The notes beneath the pieces are model-generated. The model made no database searches. It was not told the DNA's origin and worked only from the letters and a program-made list of their open reading frames with translations. A DNA stretch of 64,000 nucleotides, from the NCBI GenBank assembly GCA_017409205.1, contig JAFQTF010000008.1:1-64000 (forward strand), written 5' to 3'. This DNA is from Oscillospiraceae bacterium. Lineage in GTDB: Bacteria > Bacillota > Clostridia > Oscillospirales > Oscillospiraceae. Below are positions 42,468 through 50,374 of the stretch, one piece after another. How positions within the stretch are numbered: position 1 is the first letter of the stretch; every line of letters starts with the position of its first letter. A program made the position numbers and the translations under genes.

Positions 42468-44000
42468 ATGAAAAAGAAAATATATTCCAGAAAAATGGTT
42501 GCGGCACTGTCCTCATCAGCGGGAATTGTCCAGCAGCTTACACAGGTTGTGGGAGGCTTTGTCTACAGAACCATTTTTCTGATGGTTCTGGCAAAAGAGT
42601 ATTTTGGAATCAATGGCTTGTTTACCAATATTCTTCAGATGTTCTCGCTTACAGAGCTGGGTATTGGTACCGCACTCCTTTACAGCCTGCATAAACAGTA
42701 TGCAAGCCGGGATATGGAAACGATCCGGGGACTGGTATCGTTCTATAAGAAGATATACAGTCTTGTAGCGGTGGCCGTATTGGTGCTGGGCATATCCTTC
42801 TACCCCTTTATTGGGTCAGTGGTGGATATTTCGGAAGTACCTCCGGATGTAAATCTGGGAAGAATCTATTTTTTGTTCCTGATCCAAAATGTTGTGGGAT
42901 ATCTGTTTGCTTACAGGCGTTCTGTATTGGAGGCAAATCAGCAGCAATATATTGATTATCTGGTCAGCAGCGGTATCTTGTTGGTCGGCTATATTGTCAG
43001 GACAATAGCGCTTGTTATTTGGAAAAACTTCGAAATATTGCTGCTTCTTGGTATTGCCAGCGATATCCTGTTGGAATGGATCTTTTACTTGTGGATCGGA
43101 CACCGCCACAGAACAGTTTTTACAGGAAAAGGCAGTGTTCCCGAGGAAGAGAAACGGGAGATTTATAAGAACACAGCCGGACTGATGTGCCATAAGATTG
43201 GATCCATTGTCGTTACCAGTACAGACAGTATTGTTTTATCCAAATACGTAAGTCTGGCGGCAGTTGGCATTTATTCAAACTACATTACACTTGTTTCAGC
43301 AGTTTCCGGCATTGTAACCAGAGTTTTTTACGGTATTCAGCCTACAATTACAAATTATGTGGTAGAAAAGCCCCGAGAAGATTCGCGGGAACTCCTGTTC
43401 AGAATATTATACATCAATATGTGGATCGCGAGTTTTACAACGGTATGTTTGTATTTGCTTTTGAATCCATTTATTGGTTATATATGGCTGGACGAAACAT
43501 TCCTGTTCGGGAAAGAAGTGGTAATGCTGATTTGCCTTCAGCACTATATCAGTTTGTCCAGATTGACATCCGGCTGTTTTGTCAATGGCTGCGGCCTGTT
43601 TGATAAAGATAAAGTCCGGGCTCTGATTGAGAGTGCCATTAACCTCGGCGTATCTGTTGTGCTTGCAAAGCGGATCGGCATTGCCGGTGTTTTTGTCGGT
43701 ACCTGCGTCAGTGGATTGCTCACATATTACTGGCGGCAGCCATATCTGATTTTCCAAAATTACTTCGGAAAGGGGCTGCTGAGGTATTGGCTGGTGATGT
43801 TGTTCTGGTTTGCTCTAACGGCAGCTATGTGCTTTTTGGGCGATATGGCATTCCAGTGGATCCCGAATACATTCCAGGGCTTTATAGTGAAAATGCTTGC
43901 AGCGGGCATAGGTTCCAATCTGGTGATTTTGCTGCTGACATTCCGGAGCGAGGGCTTCCGGTATATGTGGGAAATCCTGATGGGAATCCTTCGGAAATAA
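42468..44000 (+). CDS. Second oligosaccharide flippase (Wzx-like, block B)
   Basis: A 510-residue MOP-superfamily membrane protein with about 14 hydrophobic helices, starting with a basic segment and V-Q-Q-L-T-Q-V-V-G-G-F-V-Y-R. It has little obvious resemblance to the flippase at 33253 and seems to come from another subfamily (closer to the PssL/RfbX-like oligosaccharide flippases common in gut Firmicutes). It would serve block B, but no second Wzy is visible there. It may share the block A polymerase or export a short, non-polymerised glycan. It ends before a terminator at 44053. Confidence 0.85.
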   Translation: MKKKIYSRKMVAALSSSAGIVQQLTQVVGGFVYRTIFLMVLAKEYFGINGLFTNILQMFSLTELGIGTALLYSLHKQYASRDMETIRGLVSFYKKIYSLVAVAVLVLGISFYPFIGSVVDISEVPPDVNLGRIYFLFLIQNVVGYLFAYRRSVLEANQQQYIDYLVSSGILLVGYIVRTIALVIWKNFEILLLLGIASDILLEWIFYLWIGHRHRTVFTGKGSVPEEEKREIYKNTAGLMCHKIGSIVVTSTDSIVLSKYVSLAAVGIYSNYITLVSAVSGIVTRVFYGIQPTITNYVVEKPREDSRELLFRILYINMWIASFTTVCLYLLLNPFIGYIWLDETFLFGKEVVMLICLQHYISLSRLTSGCFVNGCGLFDKDKVRALIESAINLGVSVVLAKRIGIAGVFVGTCVSGLLTYYWRQPYLIFQNYFGKGLLRYWLVMLFWFALTAAMCFLGDMAFQWIPNTFQGFIVKMLAAGIGSNLVILLLTFRSEGFRYMWEILMGILRK

Positions 44001-44052
44001 TCGCTGTCAAACAGAAATCAGAATGGAGAAGCAGTATACTGTTTCCTGTACA

Positions 44053-44085
44053 AACAGGGTGTGTTGTTTGGCGCACCCTGTTTTC
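44053..44085 (+). terminator. Terminator of polysaccharide block B
   Basis: AACAGGGTG (44053-44061) pairs with CACCCTGTT (44074-44082), followed by a T run; the loop is 12 bases. Confidence 0.75.
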
Positions 44086-44106
44086 TGATTTTATAATATA
44101 ATTTCC

Positions 44107-44135
44107 TTGCAATTGCATATATTCTGACGTATGAT
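44107..44135 (+). promoter_or_regulatory. Promoter of polysaccharide block C
   Basis: TTGCAA (44107-44112), 17-base spacer, TATGAT (44130-44135), about 100 bases before the Wzm start. Confidence 0.65.
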
Positions 44136-44238
44136 AAATAGAATGAATATCTTTTTATGCAGGTATGCTGTGCATGTTGTGAATACAGGGTGCAGCAGCT
44201 GACAGACCGGGATTCTCAAAACAGACAGAGGTTATTCT

Positions 44239-45093
44239 ATGGCAAATTCCACACAAAACCACCATATCCATATCTCTTCCAGACATAATATACTGGAGCT
44301 GAACCTGAAGGAAGTATGGAAGTATCGGGATCTGATCATTCTGTTCACCAGGAGATCCTTTTCTCTTCTGTATAAACAGACAATCCTGGGTCCCGCCTGG
44401 GTGTTCCTGAATCCGCTGATCAGCAGTCTGGTTTATGCCTTTGTCTTTGGGGGTATTGCGGGAATCGACACGGACGGTGTGCCGACAGTGCTGTTCTATC
44501 TGTGCAGCAATGCCATCTGGATCTTCTTCTCATCCTGCGTCACGCGGAATGCCAATACATTTACGGCCAATGCGGCGGTTTTCGGAAAGGTATATTTCCC
44601 CAGACTGACCATCCCGGTTTCCAATGTCCTTTCCTCGTTCATTCAGTTTTTTGTGCAGATGATCCTGGTGTTTGTGTTTCTGATCTTCTATGTCATCCGG
44701 GGACAGGTTACCCCACACTGGGAGTTCTGGGTGCTGATCCCGCTTCTGCTGATCCATCTGGGTGTGCTTGGCCTGGGGGTTGGCGTTATTATTTCCAGCC
44801 TGACCACAAAATACCGGGATCTGGCGATCCTGGTTACTTTCGGAATACAGCTGTGGATGTATGTGACGCCCATCGTATATCCCATCTCTCAGATTGAAGA
44901 GGGCGTTATGCGGACGATCCTTATGACCAATCCGGTTACGGCACCCACAGAGATGATCCGCTATGCACTCCTTGGCCAGGGAGAGGTTCTGCCGGGATAT
45001 ATGCTCCTGTCTGCGGCGGTCACGGTGCTGGTGATGACAGTCGGTATTATGATTTTCAACAAGGTTGAAAAAACCTTTATGGATACGGTGTAA
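44239..45093 (+). CDS. wzm: Wzm/TagG-like ABC-2 transporter permease for polysaccharide export
   Basis: A 284-residue ABC-2 permease with six membrane helices. The N-terminal L-L-Y-K-Q-T-I-L-G-P-A-W-V-F-L-N-P-L is the hallmark of Wzm/TagG/RfbA export permeases. The partner ATPase follows after ten bases. Together they move a finished lipid-linked polysaccharide or teichoic-acid-like polymer across the membrane. It is the first gene of block C. Confidence 0.92.
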   Translation: MANSTQNHHIHISSRHNILELNLKEVWKYRDLIILFTRRSFSLLYKQTILGPAWVFLNPLISSLVYAFVFGGIAGIDTDGVPTVLFYLCSNAIWIFFSSCVTRNANTFTANAAVFGKVYFPRLTIPVSNVLSSFIQFFVQMILVFVFLIFYVIRGQVTPHWEFWVLIPLLLIHLGVLGLGVGVIISSLTTKYRDLAILVTFGIQLWMYVTPIVYPISQIEEGVMRTILMTNPVTAPTEMIRYALLGQGEVLPGYMLLSAAVTVLVMTVGIMIFNKVEKTFMDTV

Positions 45094-45103
45094 GGAGGCG
45101 GCG

Positions 45104-46420
45104 ATGGACAGTAATCTGCAGAACCGGGAAATTGCCGTCAAAATTTCCGGGGTGAAGAAAATGTACAGGCTGGGCCAGATCGGTGGCGGTACGCTGCGTG
45201 GTGATCTGGAAAGCTGGTGGGCGCGGATCCGGGGAAAAGAGGACCCCAATACCCTGATCGGAACCGATCAGCGTCTGATGGGACAGACCTTTATGGCCCT
45301 TAACGGCATCGATCTGACGATCTACAAGGGCGAGGCAGTTGGTATTATTGGCGGAAACGGCGCGGGAAAGAGTACGATGCTGAAGCTTCTGAGCCGTGTC
45401 ACGGCGCCTACAGACGGCCAGATCGATATCTACGGACGCATTGCATCCATGCTGGAAGTCGGCACCGGCTTTCACGGAGAGCTGACAGGCCGGGAAAACG
45501 TGTATATGAACGGAGCGATCCTCGGCATGACAAAGGCGGAGATCGATGCCAAAATGGAAGATATCATCGAATTCTCCGAGGTCCGGGACTTTATCGATAC
45601 TCCGGTCAAACGCTATTCATCCGGCATGTACGTAAAGCTGGCTTTTTCGGTTGCGGCCCATCTGGACAGCGAGATCCTGATCATGGACGAGGTTCTGGCA
45701 GTGGGCGATATGGCGTTTCAGAAAAAGTGCCTGAACAGGATGCGGGATGCAGCCCAAAAGGAAGGGCGTACGGTTCTCTATGTCAGCCACAACATGAATA
45801 CGATCCGTCAGCTTTGCGACCGGTGTATCGTGCTGGACAAAGGCAGAGTGATTTTTGAGGGCGATGTGGAAACCGCCATCGGCATCTATTCCGGTACGGG
45901 TATAAGCGATCTTCCTGTGACTTATGATCTGTTTGACACCCAGCGCCCATCTGCGCAGCATGGAAATGATCTGCGCATTGAGAAACTGGAATTCCTTGCA
46001 GACCGCCGGGCGGCATTTGCGCGTTCGGAAGGAGTGAGCTTCCGGATCACATTTGAAGCAAGAAAGAGAATCACCAATCTGAAACTGTATTTTGTGCTGA
46101 AAGCCAGCAACGGAACCACAGTTGGCCTGGTGCAGACGCTGGATTCTATCACAGATACGGAACCGGGGAAGAGATACACGTATGTGTTTTTCTTTGATTG
46201 CTCCAATCTGGCGGAAGATACCTATTGCTTTTCACCGGATCTGTTTGCAGATGACGGAAACGGAAAGCACTGGAGCGTGGATCAGCCTGTGTGTGACATC
46301 CGCTTCAAGATCGTGGATGAGCATCCTGTCGGTTTGAACTGGAATCTGACATATTATGGAAATGTCAGGCTGAATCCTGTGACTGTGGTGCGCGGAGGCG
46401 TTTTGCATGAAGAGGGTTAA
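45104..46420 (+). CDS. wzt: Wzt-like ABC transporter ATPase with C-terminal glycan-binding domain
   Basis: A 438-residue protein. The ATPase domain (about 1-265) has Walker A G-G-N-G-A-G-K-S-T (about 83-91), the signature Y-S-S-G-M-Y-V-K-L-A-F and Walker B I-L-I-M-D-E-V-L-A-V-G-D. The extra 170 residues at the C-terminus form a beta-rich Wzt_C domain, which in O9a/O8-type systems recognises the chain end of one particular polymer. Its presence implies export of a chain-capped or otherwise marked glycan. ATG 45104 with AAGGAGG upstream. The next gene overlaps by 14 bases. Confidence 0.92.
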   Translation: MDSNLQNREIAVKISGVKKMYRLGQIGGGTLRGDLESWWARIRGKEDPNTLIGTDQRLMGQTFMALNGIDLTIYKGEAVGIIGGNGAGKSTMLKLLSRVTAPTDGQIDIYGRIASMLEVGTGFHGELTGRENVYMNGAILGMTKAEIDAKMEDIIEFSEVRDFIDTPVKRYSSGMYVKLAFSVAAHLDSEILIMDEVLAVGDMAFQKKCLNRMRDAAQKEGRTVLYVSHNMNTIRQLCDRCIVLDKGRVIFEGDVETAIGIYSGTGISDLPVTYDLFDTQRPSAQHGNDLRIEKLEFLADRRAAFARSEGVSFRITFEARKRITNLKLYFVLKASNGTTVGLVQTLDSITDTEPGKRYTYVFFFDCSNLAEDTYCFSPDLFADDGNGKHWSVDQPVCDIRFKIVDEHPVGLNWNLTYYGNVRLNPVTVVRGGVLHEEG

Positions 46421-47435
46421 GATTCAATTTGCCGGTTTCTGGCCGGGCTTCGACCCGGAGGCATTGTTTATCACAAAGATCCTGCGCAGGCACTATCATG
46501 TGGAGATCACGGATGATGCGGATTATGTGATTTGCAGCGGTTTTGGATTCTATGACTATTTGGGGCATGAGCAGATCCGGATCTTCTTCAGCGGTGAAAA
46601 TTATATCCCGGATTTTAATTTTGTTGACTATGCCTTCAGTCTGTATCCCATAACTTTTTTAGACCGCCACTGTACAGTTCCGGGGGCACTGCTGTCATCC
46701 TTTGATACAATGACCCGGCTGCAGCAGAAAAGCAGGGACTATGCTCCTTCCATCCTGAAAGAAAAGCCTCTCTTTGCAAATATGATTGCAAGTCATGAGT
46801 CAGAAAGAAACCTGAGAGGGGAGCTGGTTCGCCTGCTCAGCCGGTACAGGAGGGTGGAAGCAGCCGGATCTTATCTGAACAACATGCCGGATGGAAAAAC
46901 GGTAAAGATGGATGACGGATCAAAGTTTGCTCTGCAGAAGCAGTGCAAATTTACGCTGTGCTGCGAAAGCCTTGCCCATGAGGGGTTTGTAACGGAAAAA
47001 CTGTTTGATGCCTTTTGTGCGGACACAATCCCGGTCTATTATGGCAGCTCCACGGTATCGGATATTTTCAACAAGGATGCGTATATCGACGTTCGCGACT
47101 ATGACAGCCTCGAAGCTGTTGCAGACCGGATCCTGGAACTGGATTCCTGTGAGGATCAGTATCTGCAAATGCTGCGGCAGCCTGTTTTTTCTGACGATAA
47201 ATATATAGAGCGGAAAATGGCGGAAATAGAGGATTTTGTATGCCATATTTTTGACCAGCCCATGGAACAGGCATACCGCAGGAGCAGGCAGTACATGCCG
47301 GCGAGATATGAACAGGAAATTCTTCGCGAAAAGAAGGCACGGCAGGACCCGTCATACGGACGGATACCTTTGTGGAGCAGGAAAAAAGAAGCGCTTGCAC
47401 GCATCATGCGGGAACGTCTGAACGGACAGCGCTGA
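46407..47435 (+). CDS. GT10-family fucosyltransferase (alpha-1,3/4-type)
   Basis: A 342-residue GT10 enzyme. The donor-binding signature is plain: C-K-F-T-L-C-C-E-S-L-A-H-E-G-F-V-T-E-K then L-F-D-A-F and T-I-P-V-Y-Y-G-S (about 172-212), matching bacterial Lewis-type fucosyltransferases. These add L-fucose from GDP-fucose to GlcNAc or glucose in a glycan. The C-terminal 45 residues are basic and helical, as in H. pylori FucT membrane-binding tails. It overlaps wzt, suggesting that the exported polymer or its cap is fucosylated. GDP-fucose synthesis genes (gmd, fcl, fkp) are not in the window. Confidence 0.87.
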   Translation: MKRVKIQFAGFWPGFDPEALFITKILRRHYHVEITDDADYVICSGFGFYDYLGHEQIRIFFSGENYIPDFNFVDYAFSLYPITFLDRHCTVPGALLSSFDTMTRLQQKSRDYAPSILKEKPLFANMIASHESERNLRGELVRLLSRYRRVEAAGSYLNNMPDGKTVKMDDGSKFALQKQCKFTLCCESLAHEGFVTEKLFDAFCADTIPVYYGSSTVSDIFNKDAYIDVRDYDSLEAVADRILELDSCEDQYLQMLRQPVFSDDKYIERKMAEIEDFVCHIFDQPMEQAYRRSRQYMPARYEQEILREKKARQDPSYGRIPLWSRKKEALARIMRERLNGQR

Positions 47436-47552
47436 TTTTGAGCCGATTCCCACAGATGACGGAAGCACGGACAGCATGGACTGGCCGGGGGACTGCCGTC
47501 TGGGGACAGCCGGTAAAACAGGATCCGGTGCAGTCAAAATCAGTCGGATAAC

Positions 47553-47598
47553 AAAAAAAGAGGGATCGCTGCAAATGGGTAAGCGATTCCTCTTTTTT
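47553..47598. terminator. Bidirectional terminator between block C and the sigI operon
   Basis: A-rich arm AAAAAAAGAGGGATCGCT (47553-47570) pairs with 47582-47598 (one bulge), ending in a T run on each strand. It stands between convergent transcripts. Confidence 0.85.
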
Positions 47599-47600
47599 AT

Positions 47601-49004
47601 TTAGTGATATCCGTTTTTCAGGTCAGCGATCTCACCCAGATCGGGAAGCCAGACCGTGGAAGCATCCACAAAGGCACGTTTGTCATTTGCCTGAGCGGCA
47701 ATAGTGGAGGGAATGGTTCCGTCCAGCTGTCCGCGGACACTTTCTGCCCGGAGCAGGCAGAAATTCCGGATGGTTTCCACACCCAGCGCCCAATCTTCAA
47801 AGGAGCAGAAGGCCGTGGGGTCTTTCTTCACATAGGGGGCGATCATGGCTGCGGTATCGTCTACAAGGGCTTCAAAACTGCCGCTTTCAAAGTAGCTTTC
47901 TATGAGATAACGGAAGTGGTCATGATACGTTGCGTAGTAAGCATCATGTTTCATCAGATTGTGATACAGGGGCCGGTTGCGCATAACGTCACCGGAGGCG
48001 GGGGTATTGATGGGGTAATTCACATACAGCGTGGAATCATTGATGGGATCCGGCATACCGAGGGAATAGGTGGCAAAGGCCAGATTGTAGTCCCAGGGAA
48101 GGATCTGCAGGATGCCGTCCTCCTCATAGAGGAAATAGTTATGTCCCGTCCGGCCCAGATAGCTGTCCAGATTCACCACAAATACCTGTACGGTAAAGTA
48201 GCGCAGCACCTGGTCCACATTGACGGCGGTTTCCAGGTTTTCTCCGGTGGAAAGGGTCTTCAGCGCATCGATGAGACGCTGTTTGTCGGCATCGGTGGGA
48301 TCGAATTTGGCATGGCGGAAGATATTGTCGTAGCTGTCAAAATCCCCGTCCGTATAGCGCAGATGGACATCGGCGTTCTCGTGCTCCAGCTTTTTGTAGT
48401 CCGGCTTATAAAGCTGGCCGTGGTCATTGCCGAAATTTCGTCGGGCGAAGGCTTCCTCCGGTTCTTCAATGGCCAGAAAAAGACCCCAGTCTGCTCCGTT
48501 GACACGGACCCAGACCCAGCTGCACAATGCGGTGGGCACGCCCATGTGGTTCATCATGTCGTAGGTGATCCATGTCTTCAGGTAGGAATTGTCCTGAAAG
48601 GAGGAATCCAGAGAGAATTTGTCCAGTCCGTAATAGGAACCGTATTGATAATGGTCAAATTCGATCTTCAGGCTGTAACGGTCAAGGTCATACCGGTCCG
48701 TCAGCCGACGGGAATTGTTGCCCTTGGCCCGGATGCCCACGCCGGAAAATTTCTCTCCGTCGATGACCAGGGTACAGGAGGTGTATTCCTCCTCCGGAGC
48801 GGTTTCCAGAAAGGCGTCCCAGTCCTCCAGAAGAATATCGATGGTATGTACCCTGGACTTGTCAAAGAGCCGTGTTTCGTAGCCCGGTGCACTGGATGCG
48901 GCGGTCAGCCCCAGGGATTCACCGCCCATAAACAGCAGTGTGCCCAGAACTGCCAGCACCATCACGGCGATGCAGAGAAGGTCGGTATATCTGCTTTTCA
49001 GCAT
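47601..49004 (-). CDS. CotH-family extracytoplasmic protein kinase
   Basis: A 467-residue CotH-domain protein. A single N-terminal hydrophobic segment (residues 9-27) anchors or exports it, so the kinase domain (about 50-430) faces outside the membrane. Family motifs: G-I-R-A-K-G-N-N-S-R (91-99), Y-S-L-K-I-E-F-D (110-117), V-N-G-A-D-W-G-L-F-L-A-I-E-E (168-181), D-S-Y-L-G-R-T-G-H-N-Y-F (280-291) and I-L-P-W-D-Y-N-L-A-F (301-310). Asp280 and Asp305 are the probable catalytic pair, by analogy with CotH of Bacillus, which phosphorylates serines in the repetitive spore-coat proteins CotB and CotG. Here it is the last gene of the sigI operon, starting at the DUF4956 stop. Likely targets, by inference, are the Ser/Tyr-rich repeat proteins of the same operon. 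Confidence 0.9.
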   Translation of the reverse strand: MLKSRYTDLLCIAVMVLAVLGTLLFMGGESLGLTAASSAPGYETRLFDKSRVHTIDILLEDWDAFLETAPEEEYTSCTLVIDGEKFSGVGIRAKGNNSRRLTDRYDLDRYSLKIEFDHYQYGSYYGLDKFSLDSSFQDNSYLKTWITYDMMNHMGVPTALCSWVWVRVNGADWGLFLAIEEPEEAFARRNFGNDHGQLYKPDYKKLEHENADVHLRYTDGDFDSYDNIFRHAKFDPTDADKQRLIDALKTLSTGENLETAVNVDQVLRYFTVQVFVVNLDSYLGRTGHNYFLYEEDGILQILPWDYNLAFATYSLGMPDPINDSTLYVNYPINTPASGDVMRNRPLYHNLMKHDAYYATYHDHFRYLIESYFESGSFEALVDDTAAMIAPYVKKDPTAFCSFEDWALGVETIRNFCLLRAESVRGQLDGTIPSTIAAQANDKRAFVDASTVWLPDLGEIADLKNGYH

Positions 49005-49675
49005 CAGCTCATGTAATCGCCGTTGTAGGATACCATCACCGTATGGCTGACACCGGACAGGTCAGACAGGGTATTGATAAAATCACTGTCGGCATCCTTC
49101 AGACGGACTTCGTAGTTCAGTTCAATGCTGCCCCTGGCAACACTTTTGCTCTTCAGTGTCAGCTTTTTCACATTGGCGGCAACGAACTCCCGGCTTGCCC
49201 TTTCTGCGTCAGCGTCTTCACAGTGGATCACCAGGATATAAGGGCTGTCAAAACTTTTCTGGCGGGAGAACAGGAGCAGGATCAGGCCGATCAGCAGGCT
49301 GCCGAATACTGCTAGAGGGATCAGTCCCGCTGCCAGTACGATGCCTGCGGCAATGGCCCAGAAAAGAAACACGATGTCGCTGGGCTCCTTGATGGCGGTG
49401 CGGAAACGGACGATCGACAGCGCGCCCACCATACCCAAACTAAGAACGATGTTGCTGGTAACAGCCAGGATCACCAGCGCCGTCACCATGGTCAGACCGA
49501 TGAGGGTCACGCCGAAGGAGGCGGAGTACATGACCCCGACATAGCTCTTTTTATAGATAAAGAAGATGAACAGTCCCAGGCAGAAAGCCAGGACCATGGC
49601 CAGCACCATGTCAAAGACCGGGATGGCGTTCACATTTTCCAGAAAGCTGGATTTGAAAATATCCTGAAAGGTCAT
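49004..49675 (-). CDS. DUF4956-family membrane protein
   Basis: A 223-residue protein with four hydrophobic helices in the first 130 residues (about 20-42, 48-72, 74-92, 100-130) and a soluble C-terminal domain of about 90 residues with a ferredoxin-like or ACT-like alternation. F-R-T-A-I-K-E-P-S-D in the loop after helix 3 is the conserved family signature. Function is not established; relatives are repeatedly next to VTC-domain and CotH genes, as here. The membrane/soluble layout suggests a channel or transporter subunit, possibly for polyphosphate, but that is speculation. It overlaps cotH by one base and follows the VTC gene by 15 bases. Confidence 0.8.
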   Translation of the reverse strand: MTFQDIFKSSFLENVNAIPVFDMVLAMVLAFCLGLFIFFIYKKSYVGVMYSASFGVTLIGLTMVTALVILAVTSNIVLSLGMVGALSIVRFRTAIKEPSDIVFLFWAIAAGIVLAAGLIPLAVFGSLLIGLILLLFSRQKSFDSPYILVIHCEDADAERASREFVAANVKKLTLKSKSVARGSIELNYEVRLKDADSDFINTLSDLSGVSHTVMVSYNGDYMS

Positions 49676-49690
49676 GATAAAGACCTCCTT

Positions 49691-50374
49691 TTAGTCATAT
49701 TTGCGGCAAACAGCATATTTGGAATAGGCTGATGCCTGCGTATTGGGTACCTGAACAGCCATTTTTACAATGTCCGGCAGGAATTCGTCGTATTTTACCT
49801 CCAGTACCGTCAGTCCATCGGAAACCGGTACCTGGTGCAGCTGGGGATTTAGAAAATCCAGAGAGGAAAGACCGGTGCGGATATCCCGGTCCAGAGTGAT
49901 GCGCACATTGCCGGGAGCGAAGAGAAAGGCTTCCCGTTCATAGGTGACGATGGTTTTTGGTGCAAGCAGCTGTCCTTTCATTTTGCTGTAAAGCTCCTGC
50001 ATCAGGGCATCGCCCTTCAGGAGAAAGGCAATGTCACCGCAGAGAATCTGCTTCACCTGTCCTGCAGACAGTTTGGTGCTTCGCTTGCCGCACAGGCCGT
50101 TTATTTTATATTTCTTTTCCAGGCGGATGAAGCTGAGGTCATCGCCGTAGTAGCGGATCCGGAATTTCTCCCGGCGGTTGACGCCGTCCAGCTTCTGCCG
50201 CAGCGCCATATCCTGGGGTGTGTCAAAATAGAGGCTGCGCACACGGTATACACCGTGTGCGTCAGCATTTTCATCGTGGGGGAACAGATTTCTCAGCCGG
50301 GAGCTGAGGAGCACATCCTCTCCGTTGGAGATGCTGTGCTTCAGTTCGTGGCGCAGCTTCACAGCTTTGTTCAT
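49691..50374 (-). CDS. VTC-domain polyphosphate polymerase
   Basis: A 227-residue protein made up of one VTC tunnel domain (CYTH/TTM-related). Basic residues line up as expected: R-H-E-L-K (8-12), R-V-R-S-L-Y-F-D-T (44-52), K-F-R-I-R-Y-Y (70-76), L-E-K-K-Y-K (86-91), V-T-Y-E-R (143-147) and L-E-V-K-Y-D-E-F-L-P (191-200). VTC domains polymerise the gamma-phosphate of ATP into polyphosphate in the cytoplasm. No SPX or membrane domain is attached; the DUF4956 protein next door may give the membrane link. Its ATG overlaps the lipoprotein stop (TGATG), so the two are translated together. Confidence 0.87.
   Translation of the reverse strand: MNKAVKLRHELKHSISNGEDVLLSSRLRNLFPHDENADAHGVYRVRSLYFDTPQDMALRQKLDGVNRREKFRIRYYGDDLSFIRLEKKYKINGLCGKRSTKLSAGQVKQILCGDIAFLLKGDALMQELYSKMKGQLLAPKTIVTYEREAFLFAPGNVRITLDRDIRTGLSSLDFLNPQLHQVPVSDGLTVLEVKYDEFLPDIVKMAVQVPNTQASAYSKYAVCRKYD

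Larger units (their letters stand above)
44001..44238 (+). other. Spacer between blocks B and C
   Basis: The spacer holds only the terminator (44053-44085) and promoter (44107-44135), with about 100 bases of A+T-rich leader before the ABC transporter. I see no coding signal. Confidence 0.55.

Noticed and set aside
16153..47435. Transposase or integrase genes marking the polysaccharide region as a mobile island
   Set aside because: I looked for transposase, integrase and relaxase motifs and terminal repeats and found none; the blocks are bounded only by promoters and terminators.
47436..47552. Remnant of a GT2 gene after the fucosyltransferase (D-D-G-S-T-D-S-M can be read in one frame)
   Set aside because: The match is a single eight-residue motif in an untranslated frame with no flanking GT2 sequence; probably chance. 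A 10-base inverted repeat (CTGATTTTGA / TCAAAATCAG) there also seemed too weak to call.
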